Source: Thermaerobacter sp. PB12/4term (GTDB taxonomy: Bacteria; Bacillota; Sulfobacillia; Thermaerobacterales; Thermaerobacteraceae). From it: 64,000 nucleotides of DNA. The stretch lies in the NCBI RefSeq assembly GCF_003403315.2, contig NZ_CP048407.1, positions 248,001-312,000 on the forward strand, read 5' to 3'. The notes below the pieces were generated by a model. It was not told where the DNA came from, searched no databases, and saw nothing but the letters and a program-made list of their open reading frames with translations. The position numbers and the translations under genes are program-made. Shown here one piece after another: positions 50,163 through 59,551 of the stretch. Numbering within the stretch: position 1 is the first letter of the stretch; each line of letters opens with the position of its first letter.

Positions 50163-51917
50163 ATGTTGAAGCGGAACCGTAAGTGGCTGGCCCTTTATAG
50201 CCTGCTGGTGGTGGCTGCCCTCGTCCTCTCCGCCTGCGGAAGCGGCGGGGGCGGGCAGAGCACGGACAACCAGCAGCCCCAGCAGCAGGAGCCGTCTCAG
50301 GCCAGCGGGCCGGACAGCCCCAACTATCTCAAGCTGAACCTGGGCGACGAGCCGCCGAGCCTCGATCCCCAGCTTGCTACTGACACCATTTCCTTTGAGA
50401 TCATCGGCGCCACCTACGAGGGGCTGGTGCGCCAGGACGCCAACGGCGACTTCCCTCAGGGCAGCGGCATTGCCGAAAGCTGGGAGGTCTCCGAGGACGG
50501 GCTGACCTACACCTTCCACCTGCGTGACGCGCAGTGGAGCGACGGCAAGCCCGTGACCGCCAACGACTTCGCCTTCGCCTGGAAGCGGGCCATGGACCCG
50601 CGGACGGCCTCGCAGTACTCCTACATCGTCTACCCGTACATCAAGGGTGGCGATGCCGTGGCGGGCGCCTGCGGCGACGACGGCTCGTGCGAGGGCGACG
50701 ATGCCAAGATCGAAGAGGCGCTGAACAACGTCGGCATCGAGGTCGTCGACGAGAAGACGCTGAAGGTCACGCTCAGCCAGAACGTGCCCTTCTTCATGAA
50801 CCTGCTGACCTTCCCGGTCTGGCGGCCGGTGCGGCAGGACATCGTCGAGCAGTACGGCGACCAGTTCGCCACCGATGCCGACAAGGCCGTGTACAACGGT
50901 CCCTTCATCGTCAAGGAATGGAACCACAACAACTCGCTGCGCCTGGAGAAGAACCCGACCTACTGGGATGCCCAGAGCGTCAAGCTCGACTACATCGACT
51001 TCGTGATGGTCAGCGACGCGGCGGCCTACATCAACGCCTATGAGGCCGGCGAGATCGACATCACGGGCGTCCCGGCGGAGTTCAAGGAGCAGTTCGAGCA
51101 GACCCATGCCGACGAGCTGGGCCGCTACGCCGACGGCGCCACCTTCTACCTGGTGCTGAACACCACCAAGAAGCCCTGGAACAACCCCAAGGCGCGCCGG
51201 GCCGTGGCCCTGGCCATTGACCGGGACATCTACATCAACACCCTGAACAAGGGCATCGGCCTGCCGGCCGTCAGCTACACCAACCCGGTCATCACCTCGC
51301 CGGGCGAGCCGGGCGTGAGCTTCGAAGAGAAGTACGTGCGCCCGCTCAACCTGTTCCCCACCAAGGCCCAGCCGGAAGAGGCCAAGCGCCTCTGGCAGGA
51401 GGCCCTCCAGGAGGAAGGCATCAGCGAGCTGCCGACCCTGGAGTTCGTGGGTGACAACGGCGACGTGGTGAAGACGCGCCTGGAGTTCTTCCAGCAGCAG
51501 CTGAAGCAGAACCTGGGCATCGACATGCAGATCGTCCAGGTGCCCTTCGAGGAGCGGCTGGAGCGCCAGCGCACCCAGAAGTTCGACGTGATCATGGCCG
51601 GCTGGGGTCCGGACTACGACCACCCGCTGACCTTCCTCGACATGTGGGTGTGTGACGGGCCCTACAACGACGGCAAGTACTGCAGCGAGCAGTACGACAA
51701 CCTGGTCAAGCAGCTCCAGCAGGCGACCGATCCCGCCCAGCAGCGGGAGCTGGCCATCGAGCTGGAGAAGCTCATCGGCCAGGACGTGCCCATCGTGCCC
51801 ATCTACCACCGCGAGGTGCTGTATGCCCAGAAGCCTTACGTCAAGAACCTGATCCGGCGCGCCGTCGGCTTCAGCCCCGAATTCAAGTGGGCTTACACCG
51901 AGGGCCGCGGCAAGTAA
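50163..51917 (+). CDS. oppA: peptide-binding lipoprotein of an oligopeptide ABC importer
   Basis: A 584-residue extracellular solute-binding protein (SBP_bac_5 family). Signal peptide with lipobox LVLSAC, acylated C25, then a Gly/Ser/Gln-rich linker. The family blocks LGDEPPSLDPQLATDTISF, ESWEVSEDGLTYTFHLRDA, VTANDFAFAWKRAMDP and NTTKKPWNNPKARRAVALAID are clear. A disulfide may form in GACGDDGSCEGDD. It delivers peptides to OppBC. ATG 50163. The gap to oppB holds a strong hairpin, which could raise oppA mRNA level relative to the rest, as is common. Confidence 0.95.
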   Translation: MLKRNRKWLALYSLLVVAALVLSACGSGGGGQSTDNQQPQQQEPSQASGPDSPNYLKLNLGDEPPSLDPQLATDTISFEIIGATYEGLVRQDANGDFPQGSGIAESWEVSEDGLTYTFHLRDAQWSDGKPVTANDFAFAWKRAMDPRTASQYSYIVYPYIKGGDAVAGACGDDGSCEGDDAKIEEALNNVGIEVVDEKTLKVTLSQNVPFFMNLLTFPVWRPVRQDIVEQYGDQFATDADKAVYNGPFIVKEWNHNNSLRLEKNPTYWDAQSVKLDYIDFVMVSDAAAYINAYEAGEIDITGVPAEFKEQFEQTHADELGRYADGATFYLVLNTTKKPWNNPKARRAVALAIDRDIYINTLNKGIGLPAVSYTNPVITSPGEPGVSFEEKYVRPLNLFPTKAQPEEAKRLWQEALQEEGISELPTLEFVGDNGDVVKTRLEFFQQQLKQNLGIDMQIVQVPFEERLERQRTQKFDVIMAGWGPDYDHPLTFLDMWVCDGPYNDGKYCSEQYDNLVKQLQQATDPAQQRELAIELEKLIGQDVPIVPIYHREVLYAQKPYVKNLIRRAVGFSPEFKWAYTEGRGK

Positions 51918-52043
51918 GCTTGGCGTGAGGCCCGCGGCAGGCAGGGTCAAGGCCCGGTGCGCGGCGGGACGGCCGCCGCGCACCGCCGGCCGCGGGTTCC
52001 GGGCGGCAACCTGCAGCAAGGAACACGAGACCGGTTGGGACGG

Positions 52044-52077
52044 GACGAGATCCCGGCCTCGCGGCCGGGATCTCGTC
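52044..52077. terminator. hairpin between oppA and oppB, probable partial terminator
   Basis: Perfect 15-bp stem GACGAGATCCCGGCC (52044-52058) with its complement at 52063-52077, loop TCGC, then CGTCC without a T-run. Such hairpins after binding-protein genes stabilise or partly end the upstream message. Confidence 0.65.
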
Positions 52078-52114
52078 CGTCCTGCCCCTGTGGTGGCGGG
52101 AGGGGGGAGAACCA

Positions 52115-53044
52115 ATGCGGCGTTACGTAGCGCAGCGCCTGGTCTTGATGGTGATCTCCATCTGGGCCGTGGTCACGCTGACCTTCGTGATGATGCACGC
52201 CATCCCGGGGAATCCCTTTGCCGACCCCCGGTTGAGGCCCGAGATCCTGGCGCTGATGATGGACAAGTACGGGCTCAACGACCCTTTGTGGGAGCAGTAT
52301 CTGCGGTACTGGGGCAACCTGCTCCAGGGGGATCTGGGCGTTTCCCTGAAGAACATCGGCCAGAGCGTCAACCGGATGATCGCCGAAGGGTTCCCGTATT
52401 CGGCCTGGATCGGCGGGCAGGCCCTGATCTTCGCGCTGGTCGTGGGGCTTAGCCTTGGGACCGTCGCTGCCCTGAACCGCAACCGCTGGCCGGACTACAC
52501 GGCCATGGTCATCGCCGTGCTGGGTGTGTCGGTGCCCAGCTTCGTCATCGCCGTCTTTGCCCAGTGGCTGTTCGCCGTGAAACTGGGCTGGGTTCCGGTC
52601 CTGTGGAACGGTACCTGGAAGACCTCGATCCTGCCGTCGCTGGCCCTGGGCGGCACCATGCTGGCTACGCTGGTGCGCCTCATGCGCACGCAGATGCTGG
52701 ACGTCATGGGGCAGGACTACATCACCACCGCGCGGGCCAAGGGGCTGTCGCAGGGCGAGGTCATCTGGCGCCACGCCCTGCGCAATGCGATCCTGCCCAT
52801 CGTGACCATCATGGGCCCGCTGGTGGCGGGGATTCTGACCGGCACCGTGGTCATCGAGGCCATCTTTGGGATTCCTGGCCTTGGCAAGTATTACGTTGAT
52901 AGCGTGTACCAGAGGGACTATCCCTTGATTCTAGGGACCACGGTGTTTTACTTTGTGTTCCTGATCATCGCCAACTTCCTGGTCGACCTGTCCTACGGGA
53001 TCATCGATCCGCGGATCCGGCTGACCAATCGGGCCAGGGGGTGA
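52115..53044 (+). CDS. oppB: oligopeptide ABC transporter permease OppB/DppB
   Basis: A 309-residue membrane protein with six helices. Opening MRRYVAQRLVLMVISIWAVV and HAIPGNPFADPR are typical of DppB. The EAA loop for ATPase contact is DYITTARAKGLSQGEVIWRHALRNA, followed by GIPGLGKYYVDSVYQRDYPLI. ATG 52115 follows GGGAGGGGGGAG. oppC starts four bases after its stop. Confidence 0.95.
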   Translation: MRRYVAQRLVLMVISIWAVVTLTFVMMHAIPGNPFADPRLRPEILALMMDKYGLNDPLWEQYLRYWGNLLQGDLGVSLKNIGQSVNRMIAEGFPYSAWIGGQALIFALVVGLSLGTVAALNRNRWPDYTAMVIAVLGVSVPSFVIAVFAQWLFAVKLGWVPVLWNGTWKTSILPSLALGGTMLATLVRLMRTQMLDVMGQDYITTARAKGLSQGEVIWRHALRNAILPIVTIMGPLVAGILTGTVVIEAIFGIPGLGKYYVDSVYQRDYPLILGTTVFYFVFLIIANFLVDLSYGIIDPRIRLTNRARG

Positions 53045-53048
53045 ATCC

Positions 53049-54026
53049 ATGGCAGTCAACCGGGCGGCACCCGCCCAAGTCCCGGCGCCGGCGCGCCCCA
53101 CGCTGACGCCGGATCTGTTCCAACCGGCACCGGTGGCCGCGAGCGAGGCCGAGGCCATCGTTCGCCCAAGCCTGACCTTCTGGCAGGACGCGTGGATCCG
53201 CTTCCGGGCGAACCGGCTGGCCATGCTGGGCCTGGTGCTGCTGATCTTCATGGCCCTGGGGGCCATCTTTGGCCCGATCCTCTCGTTCCACCTGCAGGGC
53301 CACACCTTTGACTACCAGGACTACGCCAACATCAACAAGCCGCCCTCGGCCCAGTTCTGGTTCGGCACCGACCAGATCGGCCGGGACCTGTTCACCCGGG
53401 TCTGGATGGGCGGGCGCATCTCCCTCTTCATCGGCATCGTGGCCGCGCTGCTGGAGCTGATCATCGGCGTGCTGTACGGTGGCATCTCCGGCTACCTGGG
53501 CGGCCGGGTCGATGAGATCATGATGCGCATCATCGACATCCTGTACGGTATCCCGTACTTGCTGCTGGTGATCCTCCTGCTGGTGGTGATGAACCCGGGC
53601 CTGCCCACCATCATTCTGGCCATGGGCATGACCGGCTGGGTCGGCATGGCACGGCTGGTGCGCGGTCAGATCCTGCAGCTGCGGGAGATGGAGTTCGTCC
53701 TGGCGGCGAGGGTGCTGGGCGTGCCCACCATGGCATTGATCCTGCGCCACCTGGTGCCCAACGTGATGGGGCCCATCATCGTCAGCCTGACGCTTACCGT
53801 ACCGGGGGCCATCTTCGGGGAGGCGTTCCTGAGCTTCATCGGGCTGGGCGTGCCGCCGCCGCGGGCCAGCTGGGGTACGTTGATCAACGAAGCCTACACC
53901 GTGATGCGCATCTGGCCCTGGCAGTTCGCCTTCCCGGCCCTGGCGCTGAGCATCACCATGTTCGCCTTCAACGCCGTGGGCGACGGCCTGCGGGATGCCC
54001 TGGATCCGCGCCTGCGGGCCCGGTAG
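53049..54026 (+). CDS. oppC: oligopeptide ABC transporter permease OppC/DppC
   Basis: A 325-residue partner permease. The long N-terminus contains FWQDAWIRFRANRLAMLGLVLL, typical of OppC. Later blocks are FGTDQIGRDLFTRVWMGGRISL and the EAA loop REMEFVLAARVLGVPTMALILRH; the end is GDGLRDALDPRLRAR. ATG 53049 follows AGGGGGTGAATCC. The downstream truncated permease at 56.3 kb is a paralogue of its C-terminal two thirds. Confidence 0.95.
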   Translation: MAVNRAAPAQVPAPARPTLTPDLFQPAPVAASEAEAIVRPSLTFWQDAWIRFRANRLAMLGLVLLIFMALGAIFGPILSFHLQGHTFDYQDYANINKPPSAQFWFGTDQIGRDLFTRVWMGGRISLFIGIVAALLELIIGVLYGGISGYLGGRVDEIMMRIIDILYGIPYLLLVILLLVVMNPGLPTIILAMGMTGWVGMARLVRGQILQLREMEFVLAARVLGVPTMALILRHLVPNVMGPIIVSLTLTVPGAIFGEAFLSFIGLGVPPPRASWGTLINEAYTVMRIWPWQFAFPALALSITMFAFNAVGDGLRDALDPRLRAR

Positions 54027-54042
54027 AGAAAGGACGAAGGCC

Positions 54043-55053
54043 ATGGAGAAGCTGCTGGAAGTCCGCGACCTGCGCGTTCACTTCCGCACCCACGGCGGCG
54101 AGGTCCAGGCGGTCCGCGGCGTCTCCTTCGACCTGCACAAGGGCGAGACGCTGTGCATCGTAGGGGAATCGGGCTCCGGCAAGTCCGTCACGGCCCAGAC
54201 CATCATGCGCCTGATCCCCATGCCGCCGGGGCGGATCGTGAGCGGCAGCATCCGCTTTCAGGGGAAGGACCTGGTCAAGCTGCCCGAGCGGGAGATGCAG
54301 AAGATCCGGGGGCGGTCCATGGGCATGATCTTCCAGGATCCCATGACCTCCCTCAACCCGACCATGACCATCGGGCGGCAGATCACCGAACCGCTGATCA
54401 AGCACCAGGGGATGCGGCCCGACCAGGCCATGGCGCGCGCCATCGAGCTCCTGCAAATGGTCGGGATTCCGAATCCGGAGACCCGGGTGCGCCAGTACCC
54501 CCACCAGTTCTCGGGGGGCATGCGGCAGCGGGCCATGATCGCCATCGCCCTGGCCTGCAACCCGGCGCTGCTCATCGCCGACGAGCCCACCACGGCGCTC
54601 GATGTGACGATCCAGGCCCAGATCCTGGAACTCATGCAGGATCTGAAGCAGCGGCTGGGGACGGCCATCATCCTGATCACCCATGACCTGGGTGTGGTGG
54701 CGCGCATGGCCGACCGCATCGCCGTGATGTATGCGGGCCAGATCGTGGAACAGGGGACGGCGGACGAGATCTTCCACCATCCCAAGCACCCGTACACCGA
54801 GGCGTTGCTGCGGTCGATCCCGCGCCTGGACGACCGCCGGGACCGCCTGCAGGCGATCCCCGGAACGCCGCCCGACCTGTTCGCGCCGCCGGCAGGCTGT
54901 GCCTTTGCGGCTCGCTGCCCGTACACCATGCGCGTCTGCCACGACTACGACCCGGAGCTGGAGGAAATCCGGCCGGGGCATCTCGCCCGGTGCTGGCTCC
55001 ACCACCCGTACGCGCCGGTGGTCGGTCTCAACGCCGAGGAAAGGGGGGCGTGA
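54043..55053 (+). CDS. oppD: oligopeptide ABC transporter ATPase OppD (main operon)
   Basis: 336 residues. Walker [21 protein letters not shown]-loop IFQDPMTSLNPTM, signature [16 protein letters not shown], Walker [15 protein letters not shown], switch [15 protein letters not shown]; the C-terminal cysteine motif is GCAFAARCPYTMRVCHDY. ATG 54043 follows GAAAGGACGAAGG, 16 bases after oppC. Pairs with OppF just downstream. Confidence 0.95.
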   Translation: MEKLLEVRDLRVHFRTHGGEVQAVRGVSFDLHKGETLCIVGESGSGKSVTAQTIMRLIPMPPGRIVSGSIRFQGKDLVKLPEREMQKIRGRSMGMIFQDPMTSLNPTMTIGRQITEPLIKHQGMRPDQAMARAIELLQMVGIPNPETRVRQYPHQFSGGMRQRAMIAIALACNPALLIADEPTTALDVTIQAQILELMQDLKQRLGTAIILITHDLGVVARMADRIAVMYAGQIVEQGTADEIFHHPKHPYTEALLRSIPRLDDRRDRLQAIPGTPPDLFAPPAGCAFAARCPYTMRVCHDYDPELEEIRPGHLARCWLHHPYAPVVGLNAEERGA

Positions 55054-55056
55054 TCC

Positions 55057-56112
55057 ATGGCCAGGGACGGATCCGGAACCGCGACGGCACAGGCCCCGCG
55101 GCGGGCCGCGGCGCCGGACGCCACGACGCCGGCGGAAGAGCGCCCGCTGCTTGAGCTGCGCAACGTCAAGCGGTACTTCGAGGTGGGCCGGGGCGCGGTC
55201 CTCAAGGCCGTGGACGGCGTCTCCTTCAGCCTGCGGCGCGGCGAGGTGCTGGGGCTGGTGGGCGAGTCGGGGTGCGGCAAGTCCACGGTGGGCCGCACCG
55301 TGGTGCGCCTGTACGACCCGACGGAAGGCCAGGTGCTGTTTGACGGCCAGGACGTGCACAAGCTGGCTGGCAAGGACCTGATGCAGTTCCGCCGGCGGGC
55401 CCAGATGATCTTCCAGGACCCGTACGCCTCGCTGAACCCGCGCATGCTGGTGTCGGAGATCATCGGCGAGGCCCTGGACCTGCACGGCATGGTGAAGGGG
55501 CGCAAGGAGCGAACCGAGCGCATCCACGAGCTGCTGAACCTGGTGGGCCTGAACCGGGAGCACGCCAACCGGTTCCCCCACGAGTTCTCGGGCGGCCAGC
55601 GGCAGCGCATCGGCATCGCCCGGGCACTGGCGGTTCAGCCCGAGTTCATCGTCGCTGACGAGCCCATCTCCGCCCTGGACGTGTCGATCCAGGCCCAGAT
55701 CGTCAACCTGATGACCGACCTCCAGGAGCAGTTCGGGCTGACCTACATCTTCATCGCCCATGACCTGTCGATGGTGAAGCACATCAGCGACCGGGTGGCG
55801 GTGATGTACCTGGGACAGGTCATGGAGCTGGCGCCCAGCGACGAGCTCTACCTCCGGCCCCAGCATCCTTACACCCAGGCGCTGCTCTCGGCGGTGCCCA
55901 TCCCTGACCCCAGCGTGGAGCGGACCCGGGAGCGCATCGTGCTCAAGGGCGACGTGCCGAGCCCGGTCAACCCGCCGCGGGGGTGCCCCTTCAGCACCCG
56001 CTGCCCCCTGGCGGAGAAGATCTGCTTTGAAGAGCGCCCCGCGCTGGAGGAGATCGCCCCGGGCCACTGGGCCGCGTGCCACCTGGTCAAGGGGACCAGC
56101 GCCGCCGCCTGA
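55057..56112 (+). CDS. oppF: oligopeptide ABC transporter ATPase OppF (main operon)
   Basis: 351 residues. Walker [20 protein letters not shown]-loop [13 protein letters not shown], signature [16 protein letters not shown], Walker [14 protein letters not shown] and switch [15 protein letters not shown] are intact; [17 protein letters not shown] is the C-terminal cysteine segment. ATG 55057 is three bases after oppD. Last gene of the complete oppABCDF operon; a strong terminator follows. Confidence 0.95.
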   Translation: MARDGSGTATAQAPRRAAAPDATTPAEERPLLELRNVKRYFEVGRGAVLKAVDGVSFSLRRGEVLGLVGESGCGKSTVGRTVVRLYDPTEGQVLFDGQDVHKLAGKDLMQFRRRAQMIFQDPYASLNPRMLVSEIIGEALDLHGMVKGRKERTERIHELLNLVGLNREHANRFPHEFSGGQRQRIGIARALAVQPEFIVADEPISALDVSIQAQIVNLMTDLQEQFGLTYIFIAHDLSMVKHISDRVAVMYLGQVMELAPSDELYLRPQHPYTQALLSAVPIPDPSVERTRERIVLKGDVPSPVNPPRGCPFSTRCPLAEKICFEERPALEEIAPGHWAACHLVKGTSAAA

Positions 56113-56202
56113 GCGGGCTCCGGCGGCAGTCCTTGGCGCCACCGGACGAGAGGTCATGGCCAAGGCGCAGCCCGGGCGCAACCCCCGACTGGACGAACCG
56201 GC

Positions 56203-56246
56203 AAGGCGCCGGAGGACCGTCACGGTCCTCCGGCGCCTTGCTTTTC
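56203..56246 (+). terminator. strong terminator after the main opp operon
   Basis: Perfect 17-bp stem AAGGCGCCGGAGGACCG (56203-56219) with its complement at 56223-56239, loop TCA, then GCTTTTC. The truncated permease frame begins right behind it. Confidence 0.88.
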
Positions 56247-56295
56247 GCCTCTGATCGTCGCGGGGGATTGTCATGCCGGCGGGTGGGCCGATACC

Positions 56296-56898
56296 GTGTT
56301 GATGCGGCTCATCGATGTCATGCTCTCGTTCCCCTCCCTGTTCCTGAATATCCTGGTGCTGGCCATCTTCAGCTCGGATTTCAAGTATCTGATCTCCATC
56401 CTGGTGCTGACCAGCTGGATGGGGGTGGCACGGCTGGTCCGGGGCCAGTTCCTCCAACTGCGGGAGATGCAGTACGTGGAAGCGGCGCGGGCCATCGGCA
56501 CCCCGGCCTGGGAGATCATCGTCCACCACCTGCTGCGGAACGCCACGGCGCCTCTGATCGTCAATGCAACCCTCATGATCGGCGGGGCGATCCTGGCCGA
56601 ATCGGCCCTGTCCTTCCTCGGTCTGGGGGTCCAGCTGCCCCAGACCAGCTGGGGCCAGATGCTGAACAACGCCCAGGAGTACATGCTGACCAACCCCATG
56701 CTGGCCGTGTACCCGGGCGCGTGCATCTTCTTGACGGTCCTGGCCGTCAACTTCGTGGGCGACGGGATCCGCGACGCCCTTGACCCGCGGCAAAAGGAGC
56801 GGATCGGGCGCGGCATGCGGCTGGCCGCCCGGGCGGCCGTGGCCTTCGGCCGCCGCCATGCCGGCGAGCTGGAGGCCCGGGGAGGTGAGGCCCGTTGA
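56296..56898 (+). pseudogene. 5'-truncated OppC/DppC permease remnant
   Basis: The open frame from GTG 56296 codes for 200 residues equal to the C-terminal part of a DppC permease: LMRLIDVMLSFPSLFLNILV, EAA loop REMQYVEAARAIGTPAWEII, LSFLGLGVQLPQTSWGQML and DGIRDALDP. The frame is recognisable upstream to about 56254 (LIVAG....GGWADTV) without any start codon, and then ends at the oppF terminator. So about 90-100 N-terminal residues, with the first membrane helix and periplasmic part, are gone. No ribosome site fits GTG 56296 or ATG 56302. The most likely cause is a deletion that also removed a partner binding protein and permease. The ORF overlaps the next ATPase gene. A shortened but made protein cannot be excluded. 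Confidence 0.7.
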
Positions 56899-58145
56899 TC
56901 CGCAAGGCATGGGCTGCGTCGCCGGCCGGAGCATCGCTGCCGGCGACCGGTGCCGCCGGTGGTACCGGCGCGGAGAGGGCAAGCCGGCCCTTGCTGCAGG
57001 TGGAGGACCTGACCGCCGGGTTCATCACCCGGCAAGGCCCCATGCTGGCCGTGGAGGGCGTTTCCTTCCGCGTCGACGTGGGGGAGACGGTCTGCCTGGT
57101 GGGCGAGTCGGGCAGCGGCAAGAGCGTCACCTCCCTGGCCATCATGCGGCTGCTGGAATACGACAACGGGGCCATTTTTGGAGGCCGGATCCTGCTGGAC
57201 GGCACCGACCTGGCGGCCCAGAGCCAGGAGGCCATGCGCCGGATCCGCGGGCGCCACGTGGCCATGGTCTTCCAGGAGCCCATGACGGCGCTGAACCCGG
57301 TCTTTCCTATCGGCGACCAGATCGCCGAAGCGGTGATGCTCCACGAGGGCAAGAGCCGGGCGGAGGCCTGGTCCCGGGCGGTGGAGATGCTGCGGCTGGT
57401 GGGCATCCCCGAGCCCGAGGTGCGGGTGCGCCAGTATCCCCACCAGTTCTCCGGCGGCATGCGCCAGCGGGCCATGATCGCCATGGCCCTGGCGTGCCGC
57501 CCCCGGCTGCTGATCGCCGACGAACCCACCACGGCCCTGGACGTGACGATCCAGGCCCAGATCCTCGAGCTGCTGCGGCAGCTCAAGGCCGAGCTGGGCA
57601 TGTCCATCCTGCTCATCACCCACGACATGGGCGTGGCGGCGGAGATGGCCGACCGCATCGTGGTCCTCTATGCCGGCCGGGTGGTGGAGGAAGGACCGGT
57701 GGACCGGATCTTTGGACAGCCCGCCCACCCCTACACCATGGGCCTGCTGTCATCGGTACCGGATCTGGAGCGGCCGCGGCAGCGCCGGCTGTGGGCTATT
57801 CCCGGTTCGGTGCCCAGCATCGACCGGATGCCGCGGGGGTGCCGGTTCCACCCGCGCTGTCCCTATGCCGAGCCCCGTTGCAGGGAAGAGGAGCCGCCCC
57901 TGCGGCCCTGGGAGGGGGGCCACGTCGCCTGCTGGCTGGCCGAGCAGGTGGCCGCCCAGGGGCTGCGGTTCGGAGGCACCCCTGCCGGGCCGGCCGGGTT
58001 TACCATCGGAAACCCGGAGGAGGCCGGGGTGGTTGCAGGGGACTGGGGTACAGGGGACGGTCCGCCGGATTCTTCCAGCGGCCCGGCAGCTTTCGGCAAC
58101 GGCCGGGCGGAGGCAGCGGGCGGTGCTGGGGAGGTGACCGGTTGA
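56895..58145 (+). CDS. oligopeptide ABC transporter ATPase, OppD type (third pair)
   Basis: 416 residues. Walker [20 protein letters not shown]-loop [13 protein letters not shown], signature [16 protein letters not shown], Walker [15 protein letters not shown] and switch [15 protein letters not shown] are intact, as is the C-terminal [16 protein letters not shown] Gly-rich tail of about 60 residues follows. The TTG start overlaps the stop of the truncated permease, after GGAGGTGAGG. Its cognate permeases are missing or broken, so it may be idle, or may work with OppBC of the main operon. Confidence 0.88.
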   Translation: MIRKAWAASPAGASLPATGAAGGTGAERASRPLLQVEDLTAGFITRQGPMLAVEGVSFRVDVGETVCLVGESGSGKSVTSLAIMRLLEYDNGAIFGGRILLDGTDLAAQSQEAMRRIRGRHVAMVFQEPMTALNPVFPIGDQIAEAVMLHEGKSRAEAWSRAVEMLRLVGIPEPEVRVRQYPHQFSGGMRQRAMIAMALACRPRLLIADEPTTALDVTIQAQILELLRQLKAELGMSILLITHDMGVAAEMADRIVVLYAGRVVEEGPVDRIFGQPAHPYTMGLLSSVPDLERPRQRRLWAIPGSVPSIDRMPRGCRFHPRCPYAEPRCREEEPPLRPWEGGHVACWLAEQVAAQGLRFGGTPAGPAGFTIGNPEEAGVVAGDWGTGDGPPDSSSGPAAFGNGRAEAAGGAGEVTG

Positions 58146-59200
58146 TGGCAGCGGTCGAACCCGCAACCCCCACGGTCCGGCCGGCCGGAGCGGGGGGCGC
58201 CGGTGAAGCGCCAGGCCAGGCCGGCCAGGGGGGCGAACCCCTGGTCAGGGTTGAAGGACTCAAGAAGTACTTCCCCATCACCCGCGGCATCCTGTCCCGC
58301 ACCGTGGGGCACGTGCGGGCCGTGGACGGCGTGTCCATGGAGATCTACCCCGGGGAGACCTTCGGCCTGGTGGGGGAGTCGGGCTGGGGCGAATCGACCC
58401 TGGCGAGGCTGATCCTGCGGCTGGTCGACGCCACCGAAGGGAAGGTCTGGTTCGACGGCCAGGACCTGTTTGCCCTGCCGCCGGCCGCCATGCGGCGGGT
58501 GCGGCGCCAGATGCAGATCATCTTCCAGGATCCCTTCGGCTCGCTGAACCCGCGGTTCACCGTGGCGGACATCATCGGCGAGCCGCTGCGGGTGCACGGC
58601 ATGCGCCGGCGGGCCGACCGCGATCGCCGGGTGGCGGAGCTCCTGGAGCTGGTCGGGCTGAACCCGGCCTGGCGCCACCGGTTCCCCCACCAGTTCTCCG
58701 GCGGCCAGCGCCAGCGCATCGGCATCGCCCGGGCCATCGCCCTGAACCCGCGGTTTGTGGTCGCCGACGAGGCCGTCTCCTCCCTGGACGTGTCGGTGCA
58801 GGCCCAGATCCTCAACCTGCTGGCGGACTTGCAGGAGCGGCTGGGGCTGACGTACCTCTTCATCGCCCACGGGCTCAACGTGGTCCGCCACGTCTCCACC
58901 CGCGTGGGGGTGATGTACCTGGGCCAGCTGGTGGAAGTGGCGCCCGTGGACGAGCTGTTCCAGCACCCGGCCCACCCCTACACGGCGGCCCTCCTGTCGG
59001 CGGCTCCGGCACCCCACCCGCGGCGCCGCCGGGAACGCCTCGTCCTACAGGGCGACGTGCCGTTGCCGGCCAGCCCGCCGCCGGGTTGCCGGTTCCACCC
59101 CCGCTGCCCCTTTGCCCAGCCTCGCTGCCGGGAGGAGATGCCGGCGCTGCGGGTGCTGAGCCCGGGGCACGCGGTGGCCTGCCACTTCCCCCTGGAGTGA
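58145..59200 (+). CDS. OppF-type ATPase with defective Walker A (Lys to Glu), probably inactive
   Basis: 351 residues, overall OppF. Where functional relatives have GESGCGKS, residues 77-84 read GESGWGES: the ATP-phosphate-binding lysine is E83 and the usual cysteine is W81. Walker B is [11 protein letters not shown] in place of DEPxSALDVS, and the switch region is [12 protein letters not shown] in place of [10 protein letters not shown]. The signature [16 protein letters not shown] and the C-terminal [15 protein letters not shown] are normal. A glutamate at this lysine position should abolish ATP binding. Together with the truncated permease upstream this marks a decaying transporter cluster, although the frame is still open. 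ATG 58145 overlaps the previous stop. Confidence 0.85.
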   Translation: MAAVEPATPTVRPAGAGGAGEAPGQAGQGGEPLVRVEGLKKYFPITRGILSRTVGHVRAVDGVSMEIYPGETFGLVGESGWGESTLARLILRLVDATEGKVWFDGQDLFALPPAAMRRVRRQMQIIFQDPFGSLNPRFTVADIIGEPLRVHGMRRRADRDRRVAELLELVGLNPAWRHRFPHQFSGGQRQRIGIARAIALNPRFVVADEAVSSLDVSVQAQILNLLADLQERLGLTYLFIAHGLNVVRHVSTRVGVMYLGQLVEVAPVDELFQHPAHPYTAALLSAAPAPHPRRRRERLVLQGDVPLPASPPPGCRFHPRCPFAQPRCREEMPALRVLSPGHAVACHFPLE

Positions 59201-59310
59201 AAGGATGTCCAGGGCGGTGGAACCGGCAGAGCCGGGCCCGCGCCCCTAGGCTCCGGCTTTGCCCCTGGCTGCTGCGAGCCTTGCCCCTTCCGGCGGCCCC
59301 CCAGGGCGCC

Positions 59311-59350
59311 CGGCCCCTGCCCGTGCAATACCCGCCACGGGCAGGGGCCG
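59311..59350 (+). terminator. hairpin after the third ATPase pair
   Basis: Perfect 15-bp stem CGGCCCCTGCCCGTG (59311-59325) and its complement (59336-59350), 10-base loop, followed by TCATGCC. It lies in a 351-base gap (59201-59551) that otherwise shows nothing recognisable. Confidence 0.65.
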
Positions 59351-59551
59351 TCATGCCGGGAGGGAATGCCCGCACGGCCGTGGAAGGTGGGTCCACCGGC
59401 GCCCCCGTTGCCACCCGCGCCATGGCTGATCAAAGGGCTCGCCATGGCGCCCCTGGCACCGGCCCCCGCGGCGCCGGCCCCACGCCGGCCGGCCGTTCCC
59501 TCACCCGGCCCCGCGGCCGGCCCACGCTGGTTGATGAGGAGGGATTCTCCC

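Noticed and set aside
50101-50169. A 22-codon leader peptide gene before oppA
   Set aside because: Its GTG is part of the Shine-Dalgarno itself, so normal initiation there is unlikely. Kept only as a regulatory observation.
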